Shown: piece by piece, positions 6,775 to 13,734 of the stretch
How the letters are laid out: each line of letters opens with the position of its first letter
Position numbering within the stretch: position 1 is the first letter of the stretch
NCBI GenBank assembly: GCA_017556045.1
Contig: JAFZFF010000091.1
Coordinates: 1 to 34,126, forward strand
Direction: 5' to 3'
DNA length: 34,126 nt
DNA from: Bacteroidaceae bacterium
GTDB taxonomy: Bacteria > Bacteroidota > Bacteroidia > Bacteroidales > Bacteroidaceae
Program-made: the position numbers and the translations under genes
Notes under the pieces: generated by a model
Databases searched by the model: none
Told to the model about the DNA's origin: nothing
Seen by the model: the letters and a program-made list of their open reading frames with translations, nothing else

Positions 6775-6886
6775 TTCGGTAATTTGGCTCGAGTTTTTTC
6801 AGTAATTTGGCGTAAATTCATTCGGTAAAATGGATACGTTTCGGCTGTTTTCAGTAATTTGGCATTGATTTGTTCGGTAATTTGGC
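6775..6886. repeat. Iteron-like array of five 14-bp units with 23-bp period
   Basis: The 14-bp unit TTC(G/A)GTAATTTGGC starts at 6775, 6798, 6821 (degenerate: TTCGGTAAAATGGA), 6850 and 6873. Successive spacings are 23, 23, 29 and 23 bp, about two helical turns, so copies face the same side of the DNA. No gene overlaps it with confidence. This arrangement is what a multimeric DNA-binding protein (operator, replication iteron, or transposase end with multiple sites) would use. It ends in a GGCCGGCCAAAT palindromic stretch. Confidence 0.7.
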
Positions 6887-7164
6887 CGGCCAAATGGCAT
6901 CATTAGAACCGAGGAGGAAGCGGCTAAGCGGTACGTTGAGTTTTTAAGAGGGAAGAGGGAAGAGTGAAGAGGTAAGAGGGAAGAGTGAAAAGGGAAGAGG
7001 GAAAAGTGAAAAGTAAAAATATTGAAGAGATGAAGACAATACATGACGAACCTTCTTTTTGCCTTCTTTATAGCTTCGTCCTTGCTCTCTTTCCGCCCAA
7101 TCCCCAAGACGAACGAAAAGAACGTAGAGCCATGAGGCATTAGGAATTTTCGGGAAGTAATCAT
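6799..7164 (-). CDS. Doubtful minus-strand ORF, 121 aa
   Basis: On the minus strand a frame of 121 residues starts MITSRKFLMPHGSTFFSF. Its first 50 residues look protein-like (a hydrophobic segment, then GRKESKDEAIKKAKRR), but the rest is a translation of the purine-rich tract and the iteron array, reading as FHSSLFPLHSS-type repeats. It may be a short real gene with a spurious extension, a decayed gene, or part of a dispersed intergenic repeat. I keep it only as a record of coding potential here. Confidence 0.2.
   Translation of the reverse strand: MITSRKFLMPHGSTFFSFVLGIGRKESKDEAIKKAKRRFVMYCLHLFNIFTFHFSLFPFHSSLLPLHSSLFPLKNSTYRLAASSSVLMMPFGRPNYRTNQCQITENSRNVSILPNEFTPNY
6948..7015. repeat. 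Purine-rich low-complexity tract
   Basis: About 68 bp consist nearly only of A and G in variants of GAGGGAAGAGTGAA, a degenerate tandem repeat. Such tracts arise by slippage and can adopt non-B structures. It lies between the iteron array and the promoter of the four-helix-bundle gene. Confidence 0.7.
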
Positions 7165-7205
7165 TGAAAAACGATGAGTATATCGTATAATATAGATTGA
7201 TACTA

Positions 7206-7236
7206 TTGTAAGAAATCTGGTGATTGATTAACTTTG
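7206..7236 (+). promoter_or_regulatory. Bacteroidetes-type promoter for the four-helix-bundle gene
   Basis: TTG at 7206-7208 and TAACTTTG at 7229-7236 are separated by 20 bp, matching the Bacteroidetes -33/-7 consensus (TTTG and TAnnTTTG). Transcription would start a few bases downstream, just before the decamer array, giving a leader of about 125 nt to the ATG at 7369. Confidence 0.65.
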
Positions 7237-7251
7237 CGTGTATAATGTTTG

Positions 7252-7316
7252 CTAGGGCGTACTAGGTAAGACTAGGTTTGACTAGGTAGTGCTAGGTAGG
7301 ATTAGGCTGGCTTAGA
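7252..7316 (+). repeat. Decamer array CTAGGNNNNN, exact 10-bp period (5' array)
   Basis: CTAGG begins at 7252, 7262, 7272, 7282 and 7292, followed by TTAGG at 7302 and TTAGA at 7312: seven units with no drift. The other five positions of each unit vary. Ten base pairs is close to one helical turn, so every CTAGG faces the same side of the duplex. It lies in the predicted transcribed leader of the gene at 7369. A related array follows the stop codon of the same gene. Confidence 0.9.
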
Positions 7317-7368
7317 AGTTCCTTGGGAGACAAAACTAAAAAACTAACCCAATTAATAAAAACATCCT

Positions 7369-8040
7369 ATGAACAACGATACACAAGGCTTGGTGCTGAA
7401 GAAGCCTACCGTATGGAAGGAGCTTTACTTCTACCGCAAGAGTGATGCGATATTCCAGCTCACGGTGGCCTTCTGTGAACGTTTCTTGCCGAAGCATGGA
7501 GACCGCACGGTGGATCAGATGGTGCAGGCGGCACGAAGTGGTAAGCAGAATATTATCGAGGGTAGCGAGGATGGACAGACGAGTTCTGAGGTGGAGATAC
7601 GGCTCATCAATATAGCTCGAGGAAGTCTGCAAGAGCTACGTGCCGACTATCTCGACTATATCCATACGCATCATCTGGAGGTGTGGCCCTCGAATAGCAA
7701 GCGGCAAAAGAAGATGCGAGACTTCTGTCACAAGAAGAATGACTATGAAGACTATGAACCTTTGGTGCCCAAGATGACCGATGAGGAGTATGCTAACCTG
7801 TTGCTCACTCTCTGCCATCAGACCGATAAGATGATGTGTGCCTACCTGCGCAAGCTGGAAGAGCGATTTGTCACTGAGGGAGGCATCAAAGAACGCATGT
7901 ATGCCGCGCGCACTGGCTACCGACAAGCACAGGATGCCCGCACTAAGCAACTTGAGGCTGAGAACAACGCCCTGAAAGCAGAGAATGCGGAACTGAAAGC
8001 GCGCATAGTCGAGCTGGAGATGCGCTTGAGGGTGTCTTAG
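7369..8040 (+). CDS. Four-helix-bundle protein (S23/Avd-like) with C-terminal suffix and coiled coil
   Basis: The 223-residue protein has an N-terminal region (about 18-100) like the four-helix-bundle family related to the 23S-rRNA intervening-sequence protein and to the Avd accessory proteins of diversity-generating retroelements. The signature segment ARSGKQNIIEGSEDG lies at 55-69, followed by a conserved ARGSLQELRADYLDY helix (83-97). Residues about 105-190 match the longer suffix version known mainly in Bacteroidetes, and 191-222 form a leucine-rich coiled coil (QLEAENNALKAENAELKARI). No reverse transcriptase gene is in the window. The gene has its own promoter and is bracketed by decamer arrays, the stop codon lying within the first unit of the 3' array. 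The family binds nucleic acid in known cases; the role here is unknown. Confidence 0.85.
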   Translation: MNNDTQGLVLKKPTVWKELYFYRKSDAIFQLTVAFCERFLPKHGDRTVDQMVQAARSGKQNIIEGSEDGQTSSEVEIRLINIARGSLQELRADYLDYIHTHHLEVWPSNSKRQKKMRDFCHKKNDYEDYEPLVPKMTDEEYANLLLTLCHQTDKMMCAYLRKLEERFVTEGGIKERMYAARTGYRQAQDARTKQLEAENNALKAENAELKARIVELEMRLRVS

Positions 8041-8080
8041 GTAGTCCTAAGAATTCCTAGGTGGTCCTAAGAGATCCAAG
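8036..8080 (+). repeat. Decamer array CCTA(A/G)NNNNN after the four-helix-bundle gene (3' array)
   Basis: Units CTTAG (8036), CCTAA (8046), CCTAG (8056), CCTAA (8066) and CCAAG (8076) repeat with exactly 10-bp spacing, and the first contains the TAG stop codon of the gene. The units are largely complementary to those of the 5' array (CTAGG with CCTAG, TTAGG with CCTAA), so the two ends of the mRNA could pair or a protein could bind both as DNA. The array lies between convergent genes. Confidence 0.85.
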
Positions 8081-8097
8081 GAGAAAAAGACGATGCC

Positions 8098-8580
8098 TCA
8101 CTCCAAGAACGAGGCGTCGAAGGTGAAGGGGAGTAGCTCGGTGGTGCCTCCCTCGATGAGGTAGGTGCCCTCGGTACCGTAGAGGAGGATACGGATAGGG
8201 TGGTGGTGACGCTTCTCGGCCTCGAGCATCACCTGGCGGCAGGCGCCACAGGGGGCGATGGGGGTAGGGGTGAAATGTCCGTCAGTATGGGCGGCGATGG
8301 CGAGGGCTACCACGGGGGTGTCGGGGTGTGAGGAGCCGGCATAGAAGAGGGTGGTGCGCTCGGCACAGAGGCCCGAGGGGTAGGCGGCATTCTCCTGGTT
8401 GGTACCCGTCAGTACGGTGCCATCGGCAAGCAGGGCGGCAGCTCCTACGTGGAAGTGTGAGTAGGGGGCATAGCTATGCTCGGTAGCGAGCTTGGCGGCA
8501 TCGATGAGGTGGCGGTCGGCCTCAGGCAATTCGTCGTAGTCGCAGAGGAGGTAGTGACAGGTGTGGGTGAGACTCTTCAT
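8098..8580 (-). CDS. cdd: Cytidine deaminase
   Basis: The 160-residue enzyme converts cytidine and deoxycytidine to uridine and deoxyuridine in pyrimidine salvage; it is cytosolic and, in this family, usually tetrameric. The zinc ligands are visible as C72 in LCAERTTLF and C111 and C114 in APCGACRQ, with E74 as proton shuttle. SYAPYSHFHVGAA (36-48) is the conserved N-terminal motif. I place the start at the ATG complementary to 8578-8580; a longer frame upstream has no family match. A TAnnTTTG -7 element on the minus strand lies at 8605-8612. The gene is divergent from the glucosaminidase gene and convergent with the four-helix-bundle gene. Confidence 0.95.
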   Translation of the reverse strand: MKSLTHTCHYLLCDYDELPEADRHLIDAAKLATEHSYAPYSHFHVGAAALLADGTVLTGTNQENAAYPSGLCAERTTLFYAGSSHPDTPVVALAIAAHTDGHFTPTPIAPCGACRQVMLEAEKRHHHPIRILLYGTEGTYLIEGGTTELLPFTFDASFLE

Positions 8581-8632
8581 GGGGTATTTCTTTACGATTT
8601 TTTGCAAAGGTAAGTAAAAGTTGGTAATAGTG

Positions 8633-8663
8633 TTGTGTGCGCCGATGATTTTTACTATTTTTG
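8633..8663 (+). promoter_or_regulatory. Promoter for the glucosaminidase-LysM gene
   Basis: TTG at 8633-8635 is followed after 20 bp by TATTTTTG at 8656-8663, a full match to the Bacteroidetes -7 consensus. The ATG of the gene lies 17 bp downstream, implying a very short leader. Confidence 0.65.
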
Positions 8664-8680
8664 CGTGATAATGCGATAAT

Positions 8681-9568
8681 ATGACCAAAATGCAGAAATT
8701 GAAGAAATATTTGCTCCTCGTGGTGCTGGGTGTGGTGGCATTGGGCGCGCGTGCTCAGAGTAATGATTATGTGACCTACATCGAGACCTACAAGGATATT
8801 GCCATAGATCAGATGCACAGATACCATATCCCTGCGAGCATCACGCTGGCTCAGGCATTGCTGGAGTCGGGCGCGGGCAAGAGTGAGCTGGCTCGTAAGT
8901 CAAACAATCACTTTGGCATCAAGTGTCACTCGTGGGATGGCAAGCGTACGTACCACGATGATGATGCGGCGGGAGAGTGCTTTCGCGTGTATAAGAATGT
9001 GGCCGACTCGTATGAGGACCACTCGATATTCCTCGCTACGGGTGGCAGATATGCCTTCCTCTTCCAGCTGGAGAAGACGGACTATGAGGGATGGGCACGA
9101 GGACTGAAGCGCGCTGGCTATGCTACCAGCCCCACGTATGCTGACAAGCTGATAGAGATCATCGAGCGCTATGGGCTGGACCGTTATGACAACCCGCAGG
9201 GTAAGCGTACGACGCGCAACCTGGGTCCTCACACTCCGCAACTGGCATTCGACTTGGTATACATCGTGGTGAGACAGGGCGATACGATGCAGGGTATCGT
9301 GGATGAGTTTGGCATCACGAAGTCAAAGATCATACGCTACAATGACCAGTACAAGGGATATGTGCCCGCAAAGGGTGACATCATATATCTGCATCGCAAA
9401 TATCGTAAGGCGCAGAAGCCCTACGAGCACCATGTGGTGGCCGATGGAGAGAGCATGCATATGATATCGCAGATGTATGCGGTGCAGTTAGATCGCTTGT
9501 ATAGGATGAACAAGGTGTCGCCCGATACCTATTCGCCCATGGTGGGCGACGTCATACGCTTGCGCTGA
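8681..9568 (+). CDS. Exported glucosaminidase (GH73-type) with two LysM domains
   Basis: A 295-residue peptidoglycan hydrolase expected to cleave N-acetylglucosaminyl bonds in the cell wall. Residues 1-26 form a signal peptide ending GARAQ. The catalytic domain (about 28-175) shows the ASITLAQALLESGAGKSELA motif with the probable catalytic Glu at 62, then NNHFGIKC, typical of GH73/FlgJ-like domains. Two LysM wall-binding modules follow at about 193-236 (IVVRQGDTMQGIVDEFG) and 247-295 (HHVVADGESMHMISQMY). Export places it in the periplasm or outer envelope. ATG 8681 is used; ATG 8690 is an alternative. The next gene starts 40 bp downstream and may be co-transcribed. Confidence 0.92.
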   Translation: MTKMQKLKKYLLLVVLGVVALGARAQSNDYVTYIETYKDIAIDQMHRYHIPASITLAQALLESGAGKSELARKSNNHFGIKCHSWDGKRTYHDDDAAGECFRVYKNVADSYEDHSIFLATGGRYAFLFQLEKTDYEGWARGLKRAGYATSPTYADKLIEIIERYGLDRYDNPQGKRTTRNLGPHTPQLAFDLVYIVVRQGDTMQGIVDEFGITKSKIIRYNDQYKGYVPAKGDIIYLHRKYRKAQKPYEHHVVADGESMHMISQMYAVQLDRLYRMNKVSPDTYSPMVGDVIRLR

Positions 9569-9608
9569 TGAGATAGGATTAGTAATACACACGATATACC
9601 CCGATGAT

Positions 9609-10634
9609 ATGATAAAGAATATTTTCAAAACTGACGATATAGCAAAGCTGAAGGCGACGATCGCCGACAACAACTTCTTCGTGCTGACCTGTCACGCTGG
9701 CCCTGATGGCGATGCCTTGGGCTCTACGCTGGGTCTTGCGGGCTATCTGAAGGCCTTGGGCAAGGAGGCGCTCGTGGTGGTGCCCGATGCGTACCCTGAC
9801 TTTTTGGCATGGATGCCGGGCTCACAAGAGGTGTTGCGCTATGACAAGTATCGCGACAAGGCTGAGCTGATGATAGCGGCGGCCGATGTGGTGGTGGCGA
9901 TGGACTACAATGCGCTGAGCCGTGTGGACGACATGGGCGTGGCGATAGGCAAGTCTAAGGCGGTAAAGGTGATGATAGACCATCATCTGCAGCCCGATGG
10001 CTTCTGTGACCTTACGTTCTCATTCCCTCAGCTCTCATCGACCTGTGAGGTGGTGTTCCGCCTCATCTATGCCATGGACGGGTATGAGGTGATGGACAAG
10101 GGTGTGTGTGAATGTCTGTATGCGGGCATGATGACCGACACGGGATGCTTCTCATATGGGCCCTGCACGCAGGAGGTATATCTCATCATCAGCCTCATGA
10201 TGCAGAAGGAGATCAACAAGGATCGCATATACAATAAGGTGTTTAACAACTACTCGGAGGGCCGCCTGCGCCTGATGGGATATGTGCTGTATGAGAAGAT
10301 GAAGGTGTACCCCGACCATCATGCAGCGCTCATCACGCTCACACGTGAGGAGATGAACCGATTTAACTTTGTCAAGGGCGACACCGAGGGGCTGGTCAAC
10401 ATACCCTTGCAGATGAAGGGCATACACTTCTCGGTCTTCCTGCGTGAGGATACGGAGAAGGATCTCATCCGCGTGTCGCTACGCTCACAGGGTACCTTCC
10501 CGTGCAACAAGTTTGCAGGCAGGTACTTCAATGGTGGCGGACACCTCAATGCCTCTGGCGGACAGTATGATGGTTCGCTCGATGAGGCCGTGGCGCTCTT
10601 CGAAAAGGGCTTGGAGGAGTTCCTCAAATCATAG
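9609..10634 (+). CDS. nrnA: DHH/DHHA1 phosphoesterase, NrnA-like (nanoRNase / pAp phosphatase)
   Basis: The 341-residue cytosolic enzyme belongs to the DHH superfamily. Members of the NrnA branch degrade short oligoribonucleotides and dephosphorylate 3'-phosphoadenosine-5'-phosphate with Mn2+. Visible metal-binding motifs are CHAGPDGDALGS (29-40), VAMDYN (95-100), and IDHH (near 123-126). The C-terminal DHHA1 domain carries the substrate-binding GGGHLNASGG motif near the end. In the first motif the usual H-x-N-P-D-G-D is H-A-G-P-D-G-D, keeping the ligands. Length fits the family. It follows the glucosaminidase gene by 40 bp on the same strand. Confidence 0.88.
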   Translation: MIKNIFKTDDIAKLKATIADNNFFVLTCHAGPDGDALGSTLGLAGYLKALGKEALVVVPDAYPDFLAWMPGSQEVLRYDKYRDKAELMIAAADVVVAMDYNALSRVDDMGVAIGKSKAVKVMIDHHLQPDGFCDLTFSFPQLSSTCEVVFRLIYAMDGYEVMDKGVCECLYAGMMTDTGCFSYGPCTQEVYLIISLMMQKEINKDRIYNKVFNNYSEGRLRLMGYVLYEKMKVYPDHHAALITLTREEMNRFNFVKGDTEGLVNIPLQMKGIHFSVFLREDTEKDLIRVSLRSQGTFPCNKFAGRYFNGGGHLNASGGQYDGSLDEAVALFEKGLEEFLKS

Positions 10635-10778
10635 GAAAAGGCCCATCAGACATGCTCAGAAATAAGATTCTGTTAAGATTTTAGCGTTAACGGATTCTAA
10701 ATCATTTAAAAAAATGAACAAAGTAGTGTGAGGTATTGCTCTTTTTATTACTTTTGTCGAAAATTTGGAATAAACTGA

Positions 10779-11393
10779 ATGAAGAAAACGATTTTACTGG
10801 CCCTCTTGGCTGTCCTCTCTGTGGGGCTCTACTCGTGCGAAGACTACGAGACATATGCTGAGCAGAAGGAGAAGGAGCGCAAACATATACAGGACTTTAT
10901 CAAGGAACAAGGGATAACGGTCATCAGTATGGAGACCTTCGAGGCACAGGGTGATAGCACCAGCGTCGAGAAGAACGAGTTTGTGCTCTTCGAGGACAAA
11001 GGCGTGTATATGCAGATTGTGCGTAAGGGCGAGGGCAAGATGATGGAGGATGGCGACCGTGGCGTGTTCTTGGCGCGCTACCTCGAGTATAACATTGCCG
11101 ATGCTGATACCATCTCGGGCAACCTCTACGCCTCAGCACCCGACAAGTTTACCTGCGAACGCAAGGGCGATACCTTCTCGGCATCGTTCACCTATGGCTA
11201 TATGTATGGCATCTATGGTAGTGCTGTACCTAAGGGCTGGATGCTCCCGCTGAGCTATATCACCCCCGGCCGCCCCAATGACAAGGCTGCCAAGGTGCGC
11301 CTCATCGTACCTCATGGCGAAGGTACCTCACTGGCGGCGCAATACGTATACCCGACATATTATGAAATAACTTATATACCGGAGAGACAATGA
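10779..11393 (+). CDS. DUF4827-family lipoprotein
   Basis: The 204-residue protein has a lipoprotein signal (MKKTILLALLAVLSVGLYSC) with lipidated Cys at 20, then a charged helical linker (about 22-45) and a compact beta-rich domain. The MYGIYGSAVPKGWMLPLSYITPG segment resembles the active-site rim of FKBP-type folds, and the family (DUF4827) has been related to FKBP-like proteins; isomerase activity is not shown by the sequence. It overlaps glmM by four bases (ATGA at 11390-11393), so the two are translationally coupled. A TACTTTTG -7 element lies at 10749-10756, but its -33 element is poor. Confidence 0.85.
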   Translation: MKKTILLALLAVLSVGLYSCEDYETYAEQKEKERKHIQDFIKEQGITVISMETFEAQGDSTSVEKNEFVLFEDKGVYMQIVRKGEGKMMEDGDRGVFLARYLEYNIADADTISGNLYASAPDKFTCERKGDTFSASFTYGYMYGIYGSAVPKGWMLPLSYITPGRPNDKAAKVRLIVPHGEGTSLAAQYVYPTYYEITYIPERQ

Positions 11394-12781
11394 CACTTAT
11401 CAAATCAATTTCAGGAATCCGCGGCACTATCGGTGGCGTGGCGGGCGAAGGTCTCAATCCGCTCGATATCACTAAGTTTGTAGCTGCTTACGCTACACTC
11501 ATCCGTAAGACTACTACCGTACAGAGCAATACCATCGTGGTAGGTCGCGATGCACGTATCTCTGGTGAGATGGTGCGCAGCTGCGTATGCGGTACACTCA
11601 TGGGTATGGGCTTCGATGTCATCGACATAGGCTTGGCATCTACACCTACTACTGAGCTTGCCGTGACCATGTCAGGCTCATGCGGCGGTATCATCCTCAC
11701 CGCAAGTCACAATCCCCGTCAGTGGAACGCTCTCAAGCTCCTCAACGAGAAGGGTGAGTTCCTCAATGCCGTAGAGGGAGCAGAGGTGCTCTCATTGGCT
11801 GCTGCTGAGGCATTTGAGTTTGCAGATATCGACCACATCGGTCACTACACCAAGGACGACTCATACGACCAGAAGCATATCGATAGCGTACTCGCACTCG
11901 ACCTCGTAGACGTAGAGGCTATCCGCAAGGCAAACTTCAAGGTGGCTATCGACTGTGTCAACTCTGTAGGTGGCGTGGTACTGCCCAAGTTGCTCAAGCA
12001 ACTCGGTGTGGAGACCATCGAGGGACTCTATTGCGAGCCCACAGGTGACTTCCAGCACAACCCCGAGCCCCTGGAGAAGAACCTTACCGACATCATGGGC
12101 CTCATGAAGAAGGCTGACCTCGATGTTGCCTTCGTTGTTGACCCCGACGTTGACCGTCTCGCTATCATCGATGAGAATGGCGATATGTATGGTGAGGAGT
12201 ATACACTCGTGACCATCGCTGACTATATCCTCCAGCATACACCTGGTAACACTGTATCAAACCTTAGCTCTACACGCGCTCTGCGCGACGTGACCCGCAA
12301 GTATGGCCTCGAGTACAATGCTTCGGCTGTAGGTGAGGTTAACGTAGTGACCAAGATGAAGGCTACAGGTGCCGTTATCGGTGGTGAGGGTAATGGTGGT
12401 GTCATCTATCCCGCAAGCCACTATGGCCGTGACGCTCTCGTAGGTATCGCACTCTTCCTCACCTATCTCGCTAAGAAGCAGATGACCGTGAGCGAGCTCC
12501 GCAAGACCTACCCCGCATACTACATGGCTAAGAACCGTATCGACCTCACTCCCGACGTAGATGTAGACGCTATCCTCGTGAAGGTAAAGGAAATCTACGC
12601 TAACGAAGAGGTGAACGATATCGACGGCGTGAAGATCGACTTCCCCGATAAGTGGGTACACCTGCGCAAGAGCAATACTGAGCCCATCATCCGCGTATAC
12701 TCTGAGGCTGGCTCTCCTGAGGAGGCTAATGCTATCGGTGAGGCTGTGATGGCCGTAGTATATGAGCTCAGCAAGAAGTAA
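11390..12781 (+). CDS. glmM: Phosphoglucosamine mutase (alpha-D-phosphohexomutase family)
   Basis: The 463-residue cytosolic enzyme interconverts glucosamine-6-phosphate and glucosamine-1-phosphate for UDP-GlcNAc synthesis, hence for peptidoglycan and LPS. The phosphoserine loop ILTASHNPRQWNALK contains the catalytic Ser at 106; the Mg2+ loop DPDVDRLAIIDENG and the sugar-binding GEGNGGVIYP are present, and the C-terminal phosphate-binding RKSNTEPIIRVYSE is intact. A phosphomannomutase specificity is the main alternative, but this lineage-specific form is usually assigned to GlmM. It is coupled to the DUF4827 gene by an ATGA overlap. Confidence 0.88.
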   Translation: MTLIKSISGIRGTIGGVAGEGLNPLDITKFVAAYATLIRKTTTVQSNTIVVGRDARISGEMVRSCVCGTLMGMGFDVIDIGLASTPTTELAVTMSGSCGGIILTASHNPRQWNALKLLNEKGEFLNAVEGAEVLSLAAAEAFEFADIDHIGHYTKDDSYDQKHIDSVLALDLVDVEAIRKANFKVAIDCVNSVGGVVLPKLLKQLGVETIEGLYCEPTGDFQHNPEPLEKNLTDIMGLMKKADLDVAFVVDPDVDRLAIIDENGDMYGEEYTLVTIADYILQHTPGNTVSNLSSTRALRDVTRKYGLEYNASAVGEVNVVTKMKATGAVIGGEGNGGVIYPASHYGRDALVGIALFLTYLAKKQMTVSELRKTYPAYYMAKNRIDLTPDVDVDAILVKVKEIYANEEVNDIDGVKIDFPDKWVHLRKSNTEPIIRVYSEAGSPEEANAIGEAVMAVVYELSKK

Positions 12782-12821
12782 TAGCATATTTTTTTACAAC
12801 AAAAATCCTAACCTTAACACT

Positions 12822-12893
12822 ATGCTTATTACTCTCTTTCTGATCACTACCGTTATCGGATTCTTTATAAAGAAGAAGAAAAGAGCGCAATAG
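12822..12893 (+). CDS. Possible 23-residue membrane micro-protein
   Basis: ATG 12822 opens MLITLFLITTVIGFF followed by a basic IKKKKRAQ tail and TAG. The frame is exactly one short transmembrane helix with a positively charged end, typical of small regulatory membrane peptides. It lies 40 bp after glmM and directly before a strong terminator, so it would be on the glmM transcript. Only its composition and position support it. Confidence 0.45.
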   Translation: MLITLFLITTVIGFFIKKKKRAQ

Positions 12894-12909
12894 ACCTCAT
12901 TGAAGATTC

Positions 12910-12965
12910 ACGCTGACGTTGACGTTGACCTGATCGGTCAGCGTCGGCGTTGGCGTTCTTTTTAT
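12910..12965 (+). terminator. Strong intrinsic terminator after glmM
   Basis: A 20-bp stem with a few G-T pairs (12910-12929 with 12937-12956) and a 7-base loop is followed by TCTTTTTATT. The left arm has the repetitive pattern ACGTTGACGTTGAC. It ends the DUF4827-glmM transcript. Confidence 0.88.
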
Positions 12966-13050
12966 TAATTGAAAATTGAGAATTGATAATTGAAAATTAT
13001 GCTCCGCGGTGGGAATTCTCGACTTTCCTTCTTAACTCTTAACTTTTAAT
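12966..13050. repeat. AT-rich intergenic simple repeat
   Basis: Variants of AATTGAAAATTG/AATTGATAATTG are repeated at about 12968-12999, and variants of TTAACTCTTAACTTTTAATT follow at about 13031-13051, the two blocks being roughly complementary. A GC island (CTCCGCGGTGGGAATTC) separates them. This kind of filler sequence is often seen between genes in this order; no function is evident. Confidence 0.45.
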
Positions 13051-13056
13051 TTATTC

Positions 13057-13533
13057 ATGGCCAAGATACAGAAGACCAATGCTGCTCGCCTGCTCGACCA
13101 AGCTAAGATATCCTACGAACTCATCCCCTACGAGGTGGACGAGAACGATCTCAGTGCACCCCACGTAGCTGAGTCGTTGGGCGAAGATATTGCTCAAGTG
13201 TTCAAGACGCTAATCCTGCAAGGCGACCGCACAGGTTATTTTGTATGTGTCATCCCTGGTGATGCCACCGTAGATCTCAAACTTGCCGCCAAGGTGTCGG
13301 GCAATAAGAAGTGTGAGATGATACCAATGAAGCAACTTCTCCCCCTCACTGGCTATATTCGCGGAGGATGCTCACCTATAGGCATGAAAAAACATTTCCC
13401 GACCTATATACACCACACCTGTAATGACCATCCGTACATCTACATCAGTGCTGGTGTACGTGGCCTTCAAGCCAAAATTGCTCCTGCCGACCTCCTGCGC
13501 ATTGCTCAGGCCGAGGTGGCAGTGCTCTTTTAG
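13057..13533 (+). CDS. ybaK: Cys-tRNA(Pro) deacylase YbaK/ProX-type editing domain
   Basis: The 158-residue cytosolic protein matches the stand-alone YbaK editing domain, which hydrolyses Cys mischarged on tRNA(Pro) by prolyl-tRNA synthetase. Visible family marks are the VFKTLILQGD segment with the catalytic-site Lys at about 50, VCVIPGDATVDLKLAAK, and the glycine-rich TGYIRGGCSPIGMKK loop. Length is normal. It is a single gene, with a terminator upstream and a nested-palindrome region downstream facing a convergent operon. Confidence 0.92.
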   Translation: MAKIQKTNAARLLDQAKISYELIPYEVDENDLSAPHVAESLGEDIAQVFKTLILQGDRTGYFVCVIPGDATVDLKLAAKVSGNKKCEMIPMKQLLPLTGYIRGGCSPIGMKKHFPTYIHHTCNDHPYIYISAGVRGLQAKIAPADLLRIAQAEVAVLF

Positions 13534-13555
13534 GGTACTTCTATATTTTTATTAT

Positions 13556-13727
13556 GGTAATAATATAGGAGTTTACCCATTTTTACAATTCTCCTCCTAA
13601 GGTAGGAGGAGTACCCTCGTAGAGGGGGAGGTGGTATGAACTTTCTGCTAATACCCCCTCCGCTTCGGTCGTCCCCCTACGTTAGGGGGACAATCCGTAG
13701 CTCAGGGTAAACTGCTATATTATTTCC
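13556..13727. repeat. Nested-palindrome intergenic element
   Basis: Outer 23-bp arms at 13556-13578 and 13705-13727 are reverse complements at 21 of 23 positions (GGTAATAATATAGGAGTTTACCC on the left). Within lie TCCTCC-TAAGGTA-GGAGGA (13592-13610), a GAGGGGGAGG to CCCCCTCCGC region, and a perfect GTCCCCCT-ACGTT-AGGGGGAC (13671-13691). The whole lies between convergent genes, so it could be a bidirectional terminator or a small non-coding mobile element of REP/MITE type. Confidence 0.65.
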
Positions 13728-13734
13728 TTTATTA

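Noticed and set aside
6894-6947. 17-codon ORF starting MASLEPRRKRL after the iterons
   Set aside because: Too short, no overlap or coupling, and not supported by any neighbour; possibly a gene remnant but unprovable here.
7252-8080. Decamer arrays as simple slippage microsatellites
   Set aside because: The five non-core bases of each unit differ, while core and phase are kept on both sides of one gene, which slippage does not explain well.
11861-12787. Long minus-strand frames opposite glmM
   Set aside because: They arise from the codon bias of glmM (GC-rich third positions) and match no family.
13592-13691. CRISPR-like array suspected from repeated GC-rich blocks
   Set aside because: The blocks are palindromes of different sequence, with no regular spacers.
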